A program made the translations under genes and the position numbers. A DNA stretch of 30,111 nt, taken from IMG/VR virus record IMGVR_UViG_3300023434_000007, positions 1-30,111 of that record; one strand, given 5' to 3'. Source of the stretch: a virus. Shown here piece by piece: positions 21,063-28,035 of the stretch. Under the pieces are notes generated by a model. The model was not told the DNA's origin. It saw only the letters and a program-made list of their open reading frames with translations, and made no database searches. Position 1 is the stretch's first letter. Every line of letters begins with the position of its first letter.

Positions 21063-21856
21063 TGGCATTAATAGACTCATGTGTTGCTTATTGGAAGATG
21101 GACGAGTCTTCGGGAGACATGATTGACGCAGAGGGGTCTAATGATGGGGCAGTTACTTCTACAACACAAAACAGCGACGGAATAATAAACACGGGATATT
21201 ATTTTGATGGAGCAAACGATATTGTACAAGTGGATGATGACGCTAGCATTAATTTTGATGAGAATGATAATTTTAGTATAGGATATTGGACAAAATTTAA
21301 TGGGGATGTTGGGACAGTAGAGGTAATTATGAAACGTAACTTAAACGACCGATACGGCTTTTTTAATTTGGCCGGAAATTTTGCCCACTGTCAAATGGGT
21401 GACGGGAGCACGGCTATTTCTATTTCCGACGATGTTGATTTAAATGATGGGGAGTGGCACTTAATTATTATGTCTTATTCGGGCTCAACTTCTACACTTT
21501 ATTTATATGTTGATGGGACGGAAGTAGATAATACTTCTAGCGCAGCTTTGAGTGGACTAGCTACTTCGACGGCTAAATTAAAATTTGGATATGAAAGGAT
21601 AGGATGGTATAAGGGATATTTGGATGAAGCTTTTGTTTTTTCAAAAGCCTTAGACAGCGACGACGTAACGGCATTATGGAACTCTGGGGCAGGATGGGCT
21701 TATCCTTTCTCGGCAGCAACAGGCACAAACATGAAAATCAATATCGGAGATACATTCAAAGATGTAGATAGTATGAAAATCAATATTGCTGATACTTGGA
21801 AAGCAGTAGAATCAGTTAAAATAAATGTTGGAGATTCCTGGAAAACTGTTTTTTAA
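21062..21856 (+). CDS. LamG/concanavalin-like adhesin
   Basis: 264 residues from the TAATG start at 21062. Residues ~5-215 are a laminin-G-like jelly-roll: VAYWKMDESSGDMIDAEGSN, GYYFDGANDIVQVDD, FSIGYWTKFN, GEWHLIIMSYSGSTSTLYLY, KLKFGYERIG and YLDEAFVFSKALDSDDV. Such modules bind glycans, fitting a receptor-binding or fibre-tip role next to the large fibre gene. The end is three tandem 14-residue repeats (KINIGDTFKDVDSM type). The frame can be extended upstream to 20987 but that lies inside the fibre gene. Confidence 0.8.
   Translation: MALIDSCVAYWKMDESSGDMIDAEGSNDGAVTSTTQNSDGIINTGYYFDGANDIVQVDDDASINFDENDNFSIGYWTKFNGDVGTVEVIMKRNLNDRYGFFNLAGNFAHCQMGDGSTAISISDDVDLNDGEWHLIIMSYSGSTSTLYLYVDGTEVDNTSSAALSGLATSTAKLKFGYERIGWYKGYLDEAFVFSKALDSDDVTALWNSGAGWAYPFSAATGTNMKINIGDTFKDVDSMKINIADTWKAVESVKINVGDSWKTVF
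21731..21853 (+). repeat. three tandem 42-bp coding repeats
   Basis: Units at 21731-21772, 21773-21814 and 21815-21853 encode MKINIGDTFKDVDS, MKINIADTWKAVES and VKINVGDSWKTVF. The similarity is clear in protein and DNA. Such terminal repeats may be a docking peptide for a partner virion protein. Confidence 0.8.
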
Positions 21857-21878
21857 TTATACAATTAGATATATAAAA
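21850..21878 (+). promoter_or_regulatory. leaderless promoter (with preceding T-run)
   Basis: TTTTTTAATTAT closes the adhesin gene and may terminate it. GATATATAAAA (21868-21878) is a TATA box centred about 25 bases before the ATG at 21899, predicting a leaderless mRNA for the neck-tail genes. Confidence 0.6.
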
Positions 21879-21898
21879 AACAAAAACATTAAAATAAA

Positions 21899-22510
21899 AT
21901 GGCAACAATAAAAACATTCAACGGAACAGGAGCAGACACAAGTGGAGCTTCAGGAGATTCGAATAGAGTCCTAATTCTGTCAAATACAGGAACAACACAA
22001 CAAAGTGGATTTTTAGTTTATGCGAGTGGATTGCCTTTAGGATTAGATTTAGAATACACAGTCAGTCACTTATCAGCTTCAACAGAAATAACATTCTTAA
22101 ACGGACTCTGGGATGATATGACGGTTGTAGTTAATTATTACGAGAAAGCAACTGTGGGAGTAAGTGGAGATTTCAACCTTGGGCCCCTTTCTGATTTTGG
22201 GGTTGTAGCAACTCGAACACCGGTGACAATGGCGCCAGACTACTCGGGAAATAAAAGTTATACTGACGGAACTGATGAGGATATCAACATAGTGATCAGC
22301 CCATACAAAGCAAAATATGACCTCGACAAATCAGGTTTAAACAAATCATACGATGCAATGGCATTCATCGGCCCGGACACAACGCTAAATAAATACGATA
22401 AGATAACACATGATTCCAGAGTGTACCGAGTCGACACAGTAAGTGTGAGAGATTTTGCAGGGACCGGAAGTTTTAAACTTGCAATGCTTTTTTATGTAGA
22501 AGATGAATGA
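21899..22510 (+). CDS. neck protein, head-closure/stopper candidate
   Basis: 203 residues starting MATIKTFNGTGADTSGASGD. The first ~95 residues are beta-rich (VLILSNTGTTQQSGFLVY); the second half (KYDKITHDSRVYRVDTVSVR to FKLAMLFYVED) has the strand pattern of head-closure (SPP1 gp16-like) proteins. Position directly before the gp10-like neck protein supports this. The end overlaps the next gene by 8 bases. The family assignment is by pattern and order only. Confidence 0.5.
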   Translation: MATIKTFNGTGADTSGASGDSNRVLILSNTGTTQQSGFLVYASGLPLGLDLEYTVSHLSASTEITFLNGLWDDMTVVVNYYEKATVGVSGDFNLGPLSDFGVVATRTPVTMAPDYSGNKSYTDGTDEDINIVISPYKAKYDLDKSGLNKSYDAMAFIGPDTTLNKYDKITHDSRVYRVDTVSVRDFAGTGSFKLAMLFYVEDE

Positions 22511-22958
22511 GATTGAAGAAGCGATTTGGAGAGCAATCCCACGAATAGCAATAAGGATTCAGAACGAACTAATTATAGCAGCTCCAGTAGATACTGGGAG
22601 ATTAAGAAATTCAATCAGGGTCACATCAGACGGGATGACACTAACAATCTCAATAGTCGATTATGCTTTTTATGTGGAGTTTGGATGCTTTTTTAAAGAC
22701 ACTATTCCTATTAAAACTAAGAAAGGAAACAAAAAATTAAAAGATTTGAAAATAGGGGAATTAATATGGACTGGAAAAGAATACAAAAAATTAATCCAAA
22801 AAGAAAAAATGGAGATTGGGTATCCAATAAAAAAGATTATTATGAAAACCAAAAATAAGAAATTAGAAATCACAGAGGACCATCCCATCTGGACAAGTAA
22901 AGGATGGAAGAAAGCTCATAAATTAAAAGTCAGAGATAGGATAAAAAAAATATGGTAA
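22503..22958 (+). CDS. gp10-like neck protein, N-half plus N-intein
   Basis: 151 residues. Residues 1-61 are the N-terminal half of an HK97 gp10-like neck protein (RIQNELIIAAPVDTGRLRNS, then IVDYAFYVEFG). At Cys62 an N-terminal intein segment begins (CFFKDTIPIKTKKG, LKDLKIGELIWTG, and block B ITEDHPIWTSKGWKKAH), and the frame stops eight codons after DRI at an A8 run. The rest of the neck protein is on the overlapping ORF at 22952. Splicing in trans, or a -1 slip followed by splicing in cis, would give a complete 122-residue gp10-like protein. Confidence 0.85.
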   Translation: MNEIEEAIWRAIPRIAIRIQNELIIAAPVDTGRLRNSIRVTSDGMTLTISIVDYAFYVEFGCFFKDTIPIKTKKGNKKLKDLKIGELIWTGKEYKKLIQKEKMEIGYPIKKIIMKTKNKKLEITEDHPIWTSKGWKKAHKLKVRDRIKKIW

Positions 22959-23560
22959 GGGCTGGGGGAACACCTTGGAATAAGGGTATTATAACAGAAA
23001 TAAAAATAGAATGTAAATGCGGGAAAAAGTTTTTTGTTAGCCCATCAAGAAAAGATACTGCCAAATTTTGTTCACAGGAATGCTATCATAAATATTCTAG
23101 ACATGATTATTCTAAAGGAAAGCATTGGAAGTTATCTAAAGAAACAAGAACAAAGCAAGGATTATCTCAGACTGGGAAAAAAAATCACAATTGGAATGGA
23201 GGAATAACAAATCCAAGAAAAAATAAGGAAGAAAAAGTTTGGGTTAGAGCAGTAAAAAAACGTGATAAATTTTGTGTTATTTGTGGGATTAAAAAAATAG
23301 AATCCCATCATCTTAATGGATTTGATAAATTTCCAAAAGAAAGATATGATGTTAAGAATGGAGTTGCCTTATGTGAAAAACATCATAAAGAATTTCATAA
23401 AAAATATGGATATGGAAAAAACACAAAGAAACAATTCGAAGAATTTATAACAGAAGAAATAATTGATATTGAAACTATTTTGATGAATAAATCAACAATT
23501 TATAATTTAACATTAGAAGGAGAAGATACGTTCTTTGCTAACGGTATATTCACACATAAC
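22686..23560 (+). other. intein 4 (gp10-like), split across two frames
   Basis: N-intein starts at Cys (22686) and C-intein ends FTHN (23560) before Thr. Excision joins YVEFG to TPPHIIKPK, the expected continuous gp10 motif, which fixes both ends. The region is 875 bases, not a multiple of three: N-terminal blocks are in one frame, and HNH plus C-terminal block STIYNLTLEGEDTFFANG are in the -1 frame. Confidence 0.88.
22943..22949 (+). promoter_or_regulatory. A-AAA-AAA slippery heptamer at intein split
   Basis: An A8 run (22943-22950) in phase ATA AAA AAA ATA gives a classical -1 slippery heptamer six bases before the zero-frame stop (22956). A -1 slip here reads AAA AAT ATG and enters the HNH-C-intein frame without interruption. 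Independent initiation at the overlapping ATG (22952) is the alternative. Confidence 0.5.
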
Positions 23561-23746
23561 ACGCCACCACATATAATCAAGCCAAAAGACAAGAAGGCAC
23601 TCAAATTCAAAGTAGGAAATGGCAAGGTGTTCGCTAAGGTTGTTAAACATCCAGGAACAAGACCAAACCCATTCATAAGAAACACGATTCGAAACAAACT
23701 AGCAGGAATTATCCAAGAAGAGATAACAAAACAATTCGCGAATTAG
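22952..23746 (+). CDS. HNH endonuclease fused to C-intein and gp10 C-half
   Basis: 264 residues in three parts. Residues 1-160: a zinc-knuckle HNH enzyme (CKCGKKFFVS and FCSQEC; NUMOD-like GKHWKLSKETRTKQGLS; KKRDKFCVICGIKKIESHH with Cys108, Cys111, His119 and His120; CEKHH). Residues ~181-203: C-intein ending THN. Residues 204-264: C-terminal half of gp10 (TPPHIIKPKDKKALKFKVG, KVVKHPGTRPNPFI). The start MVRAGGTPWNKG resembles the natural beginning of free-standing HNH enzymes, suggesting an HNH gene with its own ATG was inserted into the intein. Essential neck function then depends on this ORF. Confidence 0.85.
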   Translation: MVRAGGTPWNKGIITEIKIECKCGKKFFVSPSRKDTAKFCSQECYHKYSRHDYSKGKHWKLSKETRTKQGLSQTGKKNHNWNGGITNPRKNKEEKVWVRAVKKRDKFCVICGIKKIESHHLNGFDKFPKERYDVKNGVALCEKHHKEFHKKYGYGKNTKKQFEEFITEEIIDIETILMNKSTIYNLTLEGEDTFFANGIFTHNTPPHIIKPKDKKALKFKVGNGKVFAKVVKHPGTRPNPFIRNTIRNKLAGIIQEEITKQFAN

Positions 23747-23751
23747 AAAAC

Positions 23752-23763
23752 AAGATTTAAAAA
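23752..23763 (+). promoter_or_regulatory. TATA-like promoter of tail genes
   Basis: AAGATTTAAAAA after the gp10 gene; a start 26 bases on would give a leader of roughly 35 bases before the ATG at 23819, which also has an AAGAGGAAA ribosome site. Confidence 0.45.
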
Positions 23764-23818
23764 CATGCTAGAGTTAAGAATACTAAGCCAAGCGGCATAA
23801 CATTCCAAGAGGAAACAA

Positions 23819-24454
23819 ATGGACATACCAAAAATCAAATCAGAGCAGGTAGACTTTCTAAGAAATAATAATGTATTTACTATCAGTGAGAGGGGCGTGA
23901 CAACCGATACTCAAGAGGATACATTGGCAGCAGAGGACACAATCACAATTGCACTATCAACGGTTAAGAACATTCGAAGCATTACGGTTGGAGGAACCTC
24001 AAAATATCTCGGGACCGATTGGAATGCAGATTATAAGAATGCGGCCGGTTGTTTAATTACATTCGAAGCAGACCAAACAGGGGCATACGTCGTGACTTAT
24101 GATTATGGCGGAGACAAAATATACCCAGACTTTCCAAGAAACGATTTAACAATAAACTCATACCCACGAATCGCAGTAGATGTGATAAACGTTGCAACCG
24201 ATGCGCTAGGGATAGGCGGAGACAGCTTTATATCAAACGTAGCAATTACGATCGTTGTATACGCAGACAACTCAGACGACCTAGACACCTACATCCAAGC
24301 AATCAAAGAACTCTACGTTTCTAACGCAAAAAACTTTTATTATTTAAAATTTGTTAAGCCAACATTTATCGGACCAACAATTAAATCCCAAGACAAAAAA
24401 GATGAGATTATGCAAAAAAATATCGACATCATGGGGATGTTCAATGTTGAATAA
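23819..24454 (+). CDS. tail terminator/completion candidate
   Basis: 211 residues. The N-terminal ~95 residues are beta-rich (VTTDTQEDTLAAEDTITIAL, AYVVTYDYGG). The second part has the alternating strand-helix pattern of tail terminators: NSYPRIAVDVINVATDALGI, ISNVAITIVVYADNSDDLD, TYIQAIKELYVSN, NFYYLKFVKP. Its place between gp10 and tail tube is that of a tail terminator. Family assignment is by order and pattern. The last 11 bases overlap the next start. Confidence 0.55.
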   Translation: MDIPKIKSEQVDFLRNNNVFTISERGVTTDTQEDTLAAEDTITIALSTVKNIRSITVGGTSKYLGTDWNADYKNAAGCLITFEADQTGAYVVTYDYGGDKIYPDFPRNDLTINSYPRIAVDVINVATDALGIGGDSFISNVAITIVVYADNSDDLDTYIQAIKELYVSNAKNFYYLKFVKPTFIGPTIKSQDKKDEIMQKNIDIMGMFNVE

Positions 24455-24662
24455 AGCTAAAAAGCGTTTAATGACGGATGTCGCGAAAGGGAAGTTAACA
24501 ATGGCTCAGGCTGAAGAACTAATGGAACCCGCCCAAGATGACAAAAATAATTCAGAAAAAGAAATCATCGACGACGAACTAACCGCGCAGAAGAAGAAAA
24601 CTCAAATGAGAAAACTAAATCCAAAGAAGAAAATTTTAAAAAAGCAGGAGATGTCTTCTTAA
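24444..24662 (+). CDS. small charged protein, function unknown
   Basis: 72 residues starting MLNKAKKRLMTDVAKGKLTM with a helical AQAEELMEP segment, an acidic middle and a Lys-rich end. The ATG at 24444 gives a short overlap with the preceding gene; the longer frame from 24351 would be nested in it. One base separates its stop from the HNH gene. Not recognised. Confidence 0.5.
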   Translation: MLNKAKKRLMTDVAKGKLTMAQAEELMEPAQDDKNNSEKEIIDDELTAQKKKTQMRKLNPKKKILKKQEMSS

Positions 24663-24663
24663 T

Positions 24664-25221
24664 ATGGCACAATTTGAGAAAGGACAGAGTGCAAATCCAG
24701 AAACACAATTCAAAAAGGGATGCATCCCATGGAACAAGGGAAAGAAAGGTTACAAAGTTAAAACTGGAAATTATAATAAGAAATCAGGATTCCAAGAAGG
24801 TCATGCAAATTATCATAAGGAATGTCATACTTGGAGCATGGAATCTAGAATAAATAAAAGTTTAGAACAGACTGGAGATAAAAAATTTACTGGATTTAAG
24901 AGAGAATTAAGGGGAAGAATTATGATGATGAGAGAATATTTAGAATGGAGAGCAGATGTTTTCAAACGTGATAATTATCATTGTCAACATTGTGGAAAAA
25001 AAGGATATTTGGAAGCACACCATATAATCGCATTTTCAAAACTATTAAAACTATTTAACATAACTACATCCGAACAGGCAAGAAAATGTAAGGAATTATG
25101 GGATATAGGAAATGGAATAACTTATTGTAAACCCTGTCATATTTTACTAGATGAAAACATTGGGAAACGAGGATTAGGAATCAAACTAAAATTAAATAAC
25201 ACGGGAGGTAAAAAAAACTAA
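24664..25221 (+). CDS. free-standing HNH homing endonuclease
   Basis: 185 residues. The N-terminal DNA-binding part has TQFKKGCIPWNKGKKG, close in style to the start of the enzyme at 22952. The core is FKRDNYHCQHCGKKGYLEAH (Cys107, Cys110, His119, His120), followed by CKPCH (Cys155, Cys158, His159). Inserted between the small gene at 24444 and the tail tube gene with one-base gaps at both ends. Its last codons, GGA GGT AAA AAA AAC TAA, contain the ribosome site of the tube gene, as the HNH gene at 3207 does for its neighbour. Confidence 0.85.
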   Translation: MAQFEKGQSANPETQFKKGCIPWNKGKKGYKVKTGNYNKKSGFQEGHANYHKECHTWSMESRINKSLEQTGDKKFTGFKRELRGRIMMMREYLEWRADVFKRDNYHCQHCGKKGYLEAHHIIAFSKLLKLFNITTSEQARKCKELWDIGNGITYCKPCHILLDENIGKRGLGIKLKLNNTGGKKN

Positions 25222-25222
25222 C

Positions 25223-26227
25223 ATGGTTAACAATTATATTGGAGGAGGAAATTCAACTGCTTTATTCGCATTCGAAGATATGGATGGGTGGGGCGTAGCG
25301 GCCGCATCGCACACAGCTAGCGACGAGACTTATATGCCGTTTGGTCAAGGGATTGAAGTAACGATAACCAGGACAAACAACGCAGAAAGAGTCTATGGAA
25401 TTGGAGCACGAAACGCAACTGCAACAATCAACAAACAATACGGAGGAGAGGCAAGCATCACAGGGATGGTCGCAAATGCTTATTGGCTATTGGGAGTTAT
25501 GGGAGCAAATTCCGACGGAGGAACAAGCGAAGCATATACCCACACGTACACAGAAGCGGATATTCTACCAAGTTTTACTATCAGTTCAAGCATGGAGTTG
25601 GGAACAACAGACTTCACATCTGTCCTTATTGGAAACGTTATTAATAATTGTACTTTGACAGCGGCGGTAAACGAAGCATTAAAATTCACATTAGAAACAA
25701 TGTACCGATACGAAACAGTCAACACAACATTCGTTGCAAACAACGCAGAGATAGAACCGATATTCACTTTCGCACATGGGAGCATCGAGATGCCAGACGG
25801 AACAAAAATCGCAGCGGTTCAGAGTTTCGAGTTGAGTATTGGAAATAGCGCGAAAGCAGTTTATGGGATAGGGTCCAGATTCATGACAGGAGTAGTTGCT
25901 GAAAATCGAGAATACAACTTCACGATGACAGCAGCGTTCAACGATTACACTGACTTATTGACATATTTCTTTAATGGGACAAATTCAGCAACTGCACCAG
26001 ATGCAGGAAGCGGAACAGAGATTGCAACATTAGAGTTAACATTCACAAATGACGATGGAGATATCCTGGACATCAACTTGACTGGAATACACTTGAATGA
26101 AGAAACCCTTCCACAGAATGCAACAGAAGTAATTAAAGAGGATGTGACCGGCTGGGCCAGAGGTTGCACTAACATTATTTATACAAATGATGTCGAGACA
26201 GCACCTGTAGCAGCAGACAACATTTAA
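25223..26227 (+). CDS. tail tube protein
   Basis: 334 residues, mostly beta: FEDMDGWGVAAASHTASDET with PFGQGIEVTITRTNNAERVY, ATINKQYGGEASITGMV, FTISSSMELGTTDFTSVLIG, and KFTLETMYRYETV. The E-N-x-R/ERVYGIG motif, Ig-like strand pattern and position before the frameshifted chaperone and tape measure identify a siphovirus-type tail tube. The sequence contains two similar halves (AERVYGIGARNA and AKAVYGIGSRFM), suggesting two tube domains in one chain, as in trimer-type tubes. A strong ribosome site precedes it. Confidence 0.8.
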   Translation: MVNNYIGGGNSTALFAFEDMDGWGVAAASHTASDETYMPFGQGIEVTITRTNNAERVYGIGARNATATINKQYGGEASITGMVANAYWLLGVMGANSDGGTSEAYTHTYTEADILPSFTISSSMELGTTDFTSVLIGNVINNCTLTAAVNEALKFTLETMYRYETVNTTFVANNAEIEPIFTFAHGSIEMPDGTKIAAVQSFELSIGNSAKAVYGIGSRFMTGVVAENREYNFTMTAAFNDYTDLLTYFFNGTNSATAPDAGSGTEIATLELTFTNDDGDILDINLTGIHLNEETLPQNATEVIKEDVTGWARGCTNIIYTNDVETAPVAADNI

Positions 26228-26228
26228 G

Positions 26229-26639
26229 ATGGCAGAGGATAAAAAACCCGTTATGCCGATTATGGAGATCAATGCTAAGAATCAAATCGTAGAACAAACA
26301 AAGGATATCCCTTTGATGATTAAACGAGACGATAAAGAAGTAGAGGAAATGATCACAATTCGGAAACTTAACACTGGGATAAGGAACAGAATCAAATCCG
26401 AATGCACTAAGACAACAATACTCGGTGGGCAACCACAGATTAAAATTGACGAGAGTGAGATTCAGGAGAAGATACTGGCCGAGGCAATTATCAAAGCTCC
26501 TTTTGAGACTTCAGTTGCAGACTTAAAGAAATTACCTGCAGACGTCACTGATTATTTGTTCGAAGCATATAATGAGTTCGCGGAGCCCTCTGAAAAAAAA
26601 AATTTAAAATCAGAGAAAGCATCTCCGGACACTACCTAG
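26229..26639 (+). CDS. tail assembly chaperone (gpG-like)
   Basis: 136 residues, acidic and helical: KEVEEMITIRKLNTGIRNRI, EKILAEAIIKAPFETSVADL, LPADVTDYLFEAYNEF. It lies between tail tube and tape measure, the place of lambda gpG-type chaperones that coat the tape measure. The frame ends at TAG (26637), shortly after an A10-TTTA slippery sequence that leads into a start-less -1 frame. Confidence 0.75.
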   Translation: MAEDKKPVMPIMEINAKNQIVEQTKDIPLMIKRDDKEVEEMITIRKLNTGIRNRIKSECTKTTILGGQPQIKIDESEIQEKILAEAIIKAPFETSVADLKKLPADVTDYLFEAYNEFAEPSEKKNLKSEKASPDTT

Positions 26640-26800
26640 ACGATCCAGAGATTTCACAAGAATTTATTTATTGGTTTTTCGCTAATCGGTTTAATTACAC
26701 CCCGAGTCAGGTAGACGCGCTACCTTACGACAGAATGTGTTATATGAGGGAAATGGAAATGGAATATAAAAAGAAGGTTGGGGCCGAGATGAAGGATTGA
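26229..26800 (+). CDS. frameshifted tail assembly chaperone (gpGT-like)
   Basis: A -1 shift at A-AAT-TTA (26600-26606) fuses the 126 upstream residues to 64 more (KIRESISGHYLDDPEIS, then FIYWFFANRFNYTPSQVDAL, PYDRMCYMREMEMEYKKKVG), giving about 190 residues. The -1 frame has no start codon at its beginning and a TGA at 26591 just before the slip site, so it can only be reached by slipping between 26594 and 26639. It ends by overlapping the tape measure start (TGATG). This G/GT layout is known from many siphoviruses. Confidence 0.82.
26593..26606 (+). promoter_or_regulatory. -1 ribosomal frameshift site
   Basis: Ten A's followed by TTTA. In phase GAA AAA AAA AAT TTA, it contains a canonical X-XXY-YYZ heptamer A-AAT-TTA (26600-26606) and also A-AAA-AAA. 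It controls the ratio of the short to the long chaperone. Confidence 0.75.
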
Positions 26801-28035
26801 TGGCAGAGAGCACCATGGAAATCAAGGTTCCAATCACCGTTAAAGGTGGAAGAGAAGGAGACAAAGTCGGCAAGCAGATTGGCGACAAGATAGCGGCGTC
26901 TCTAAATAAGTCCTTAAAATCTGCGGGTTTTGGGGGTTCCAAATCCTCAGCAAGTGCAGGTGGAGGCGGAGGCGGAGGTTCAGCAGGATCAGGGTTTATG
27001 GGATTATCAAAAGGGATGGGTGCAACCGTTGCAAAGTTAGGAATAATAGCGGCAATCGCTGGAACAGCCTTGGGATTAATGAAGAAGTCAAGCGGATATC
27101 TTAGAGGAGTTTTGTCAGTTTTTGGAAGAGCATTTTTAATATTTTTTAGGCCATTTGGAGATTTTTTGGCAGGGTTACTTCGACCACTAGCAATCATGTT
27201 AATGAAAGCAGCAGTCTCATGGCTAAAATTTTCTAGAACAGGAATCGGGAAGAAGGTGGTTGGAACTGCGTTGGGCGCAGGAGGCGGAGCTTTGGCCGGC
27301 GCGGCGATCGGTGCATTAGGAGGACCAATCGGAGCAGCAGCCGGAGCTTTAATTGGAGCAGGCCTTGCATTACTAGCACAAATTGACTGGGGAGCAGTAT
27401 ACAATAAGATGAAACAATTTGGAGGATGGTTGTGGGATAACATTAAGAAAATTTGGAATTGGACAGCAGACTTCGCCGGATGGTTATGGGATAAATTGAA
27501 ATCAGTTTGGAGTTGGTATTGGGATTTTGGAGGATGGCTCTGGGATAAATTGAAGACAGTTTGGAATTATGTGATGGATTTCGGAAGTTGGTTATGGGGC
27601 GTGTTGATATCGGTTTGGAATTACACAATGGACTTCGGCTCTTGGTTGTGGGGAAAGATGAAAGCAGTTTGGAATTATGTGGCCGACTTTGGAGGATGGC
27701 TCTGGGGAAAAGTAAAATCAATCTGGAGCTGGCATTGGAACTTCGGTGCATGGTTATGGAAGAAAGTAAAATCAATCTGGAAAGGGGATGATGATGATGA
27801 TGTTGAAGGACATCAAACAGGAACAGCGTTTGTAGGGCAAACAGGAATGTACAAATTGCATAGGGGAGAAAGCGTGATTCCAAGAGTTAATAATAATAGC
27901 AACAGCTCAAGCAGTATTATTCTAAAGCCAACAATTCAAATGAACGGGAACTCTTCGAATATTGATCCGGATGAACTTGCGAGAAGATTCTCGAATATTA
28001 CAATGATGGAATTAAAATCTCGAGGGATAGCATAA
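26800..28035 (+). CDS. tape measure protein with Trp-rich repeats
   Basis: 411 residues, short for a tape measure (tail about 60 nm at 0.15 nm per residue, if the family rule holds). N-terminal basic part; Gly-rich linker; hydrophobic helices (LGIIAAIAGTALGLM, FGRAFLIFFRPFGDFLAGLL, and a Gly/Ala glycine-zipper stretch VVGTALGAGGGALAGAAIGA); then six and a partial seventh 18-residue repeat (FGGWLWDKLKTVWNYVMD type); an Asp5 run; and the usual C-terminal signature LHRGESVIPR with a helical end. It sets tail length and probably forms a membrane channel during infection. ATG at 26800 overlaps the chaperone stop. Confidence 0.85.
   Translation: MAESTMEIKVPITVKGGREGDKVGKQIGDKIAASLNKSLKSAGFGGSKSSASAGGGGGGGSAGSGFMGLSKGMGATVAKLGIIAAIAGTALGLMKKSSGYLRGVLSVFGRAFLIFFRPFGDFLAGLLRPLAIMLMKAAVSWLKFSRTGIGKKVVGTALGAGGGALAGAAIGALGGPIGAAAGALIGAGLALLAQIDWGAVYNKMKQFGGWLWDNIKKIWNWTADFAGWLWDKLKSVWSWYWDFGGWLWDKLKTVWNYVMDFGSWLWGVLISVWNYTMDFGSWLWGKMKAVWNYVADFGGWLWGKVKSIWSWHWNFGAWLWKKVKSIWKGDDDDDVEGHQTGTAFVGQTGMYKLHRGESVIPRVNNNSNSSSSIILKPTIQMNGNSSNIDPDELARRFSNITMMELKSRGIA
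27418..27786 (+). repeat. 54-bp tandem repeats encoding Trp-rich 18-mers
   Basis: Six complete units plus one 15-residue unit with consensus FG(G/S)WLW(D/G)K(L/V)K(S/T)(V/I)W(N/S)(Y/W)xxD; each holds three to five tryptophans. Eighteen residues equal five alpha-helical turns, so the same side chains fall on the same face in every unit. Confidence 0.88.

Noticed and set aside
22940-22960. Simple sequencing error in the A8 run as the whole explanation of the split neck gene
   Set aside because: Not excluded, but the downstream ORF starts with a typical HNH N-terminus on its own ATG exactly at the break, which a random indel would not explain. Kept as a stated refutation test.
25395-25848. Two sense-strand alternative frames inside the tail tube gene
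   Set aside because: No domain, no ribosome site, composition expected from a shifted frame. Unlike the nested HNH frames they contain no recognisable motif.
26797-26800. TTG at 26797 as the tape measure start
   Set aside because: The ATG one codon later gives the TGATG overlap used elsewhere in this genome and is the simpler start.
26691-27443. Long antisense open frame (about 250 codons) opposite the tape measure gene
   Set aside because: It is Pro/Ala-rich, the mirror of the Gly/Ala-rich tape measure coding sequence, with no domain or ribosome site; all supported genes are on the + strand.
27443-27883. Antisense open frame across the Trp-rich repeats
   Set aside because: It is the low-complexity complement of the 54-bp repeats and has no independent support.
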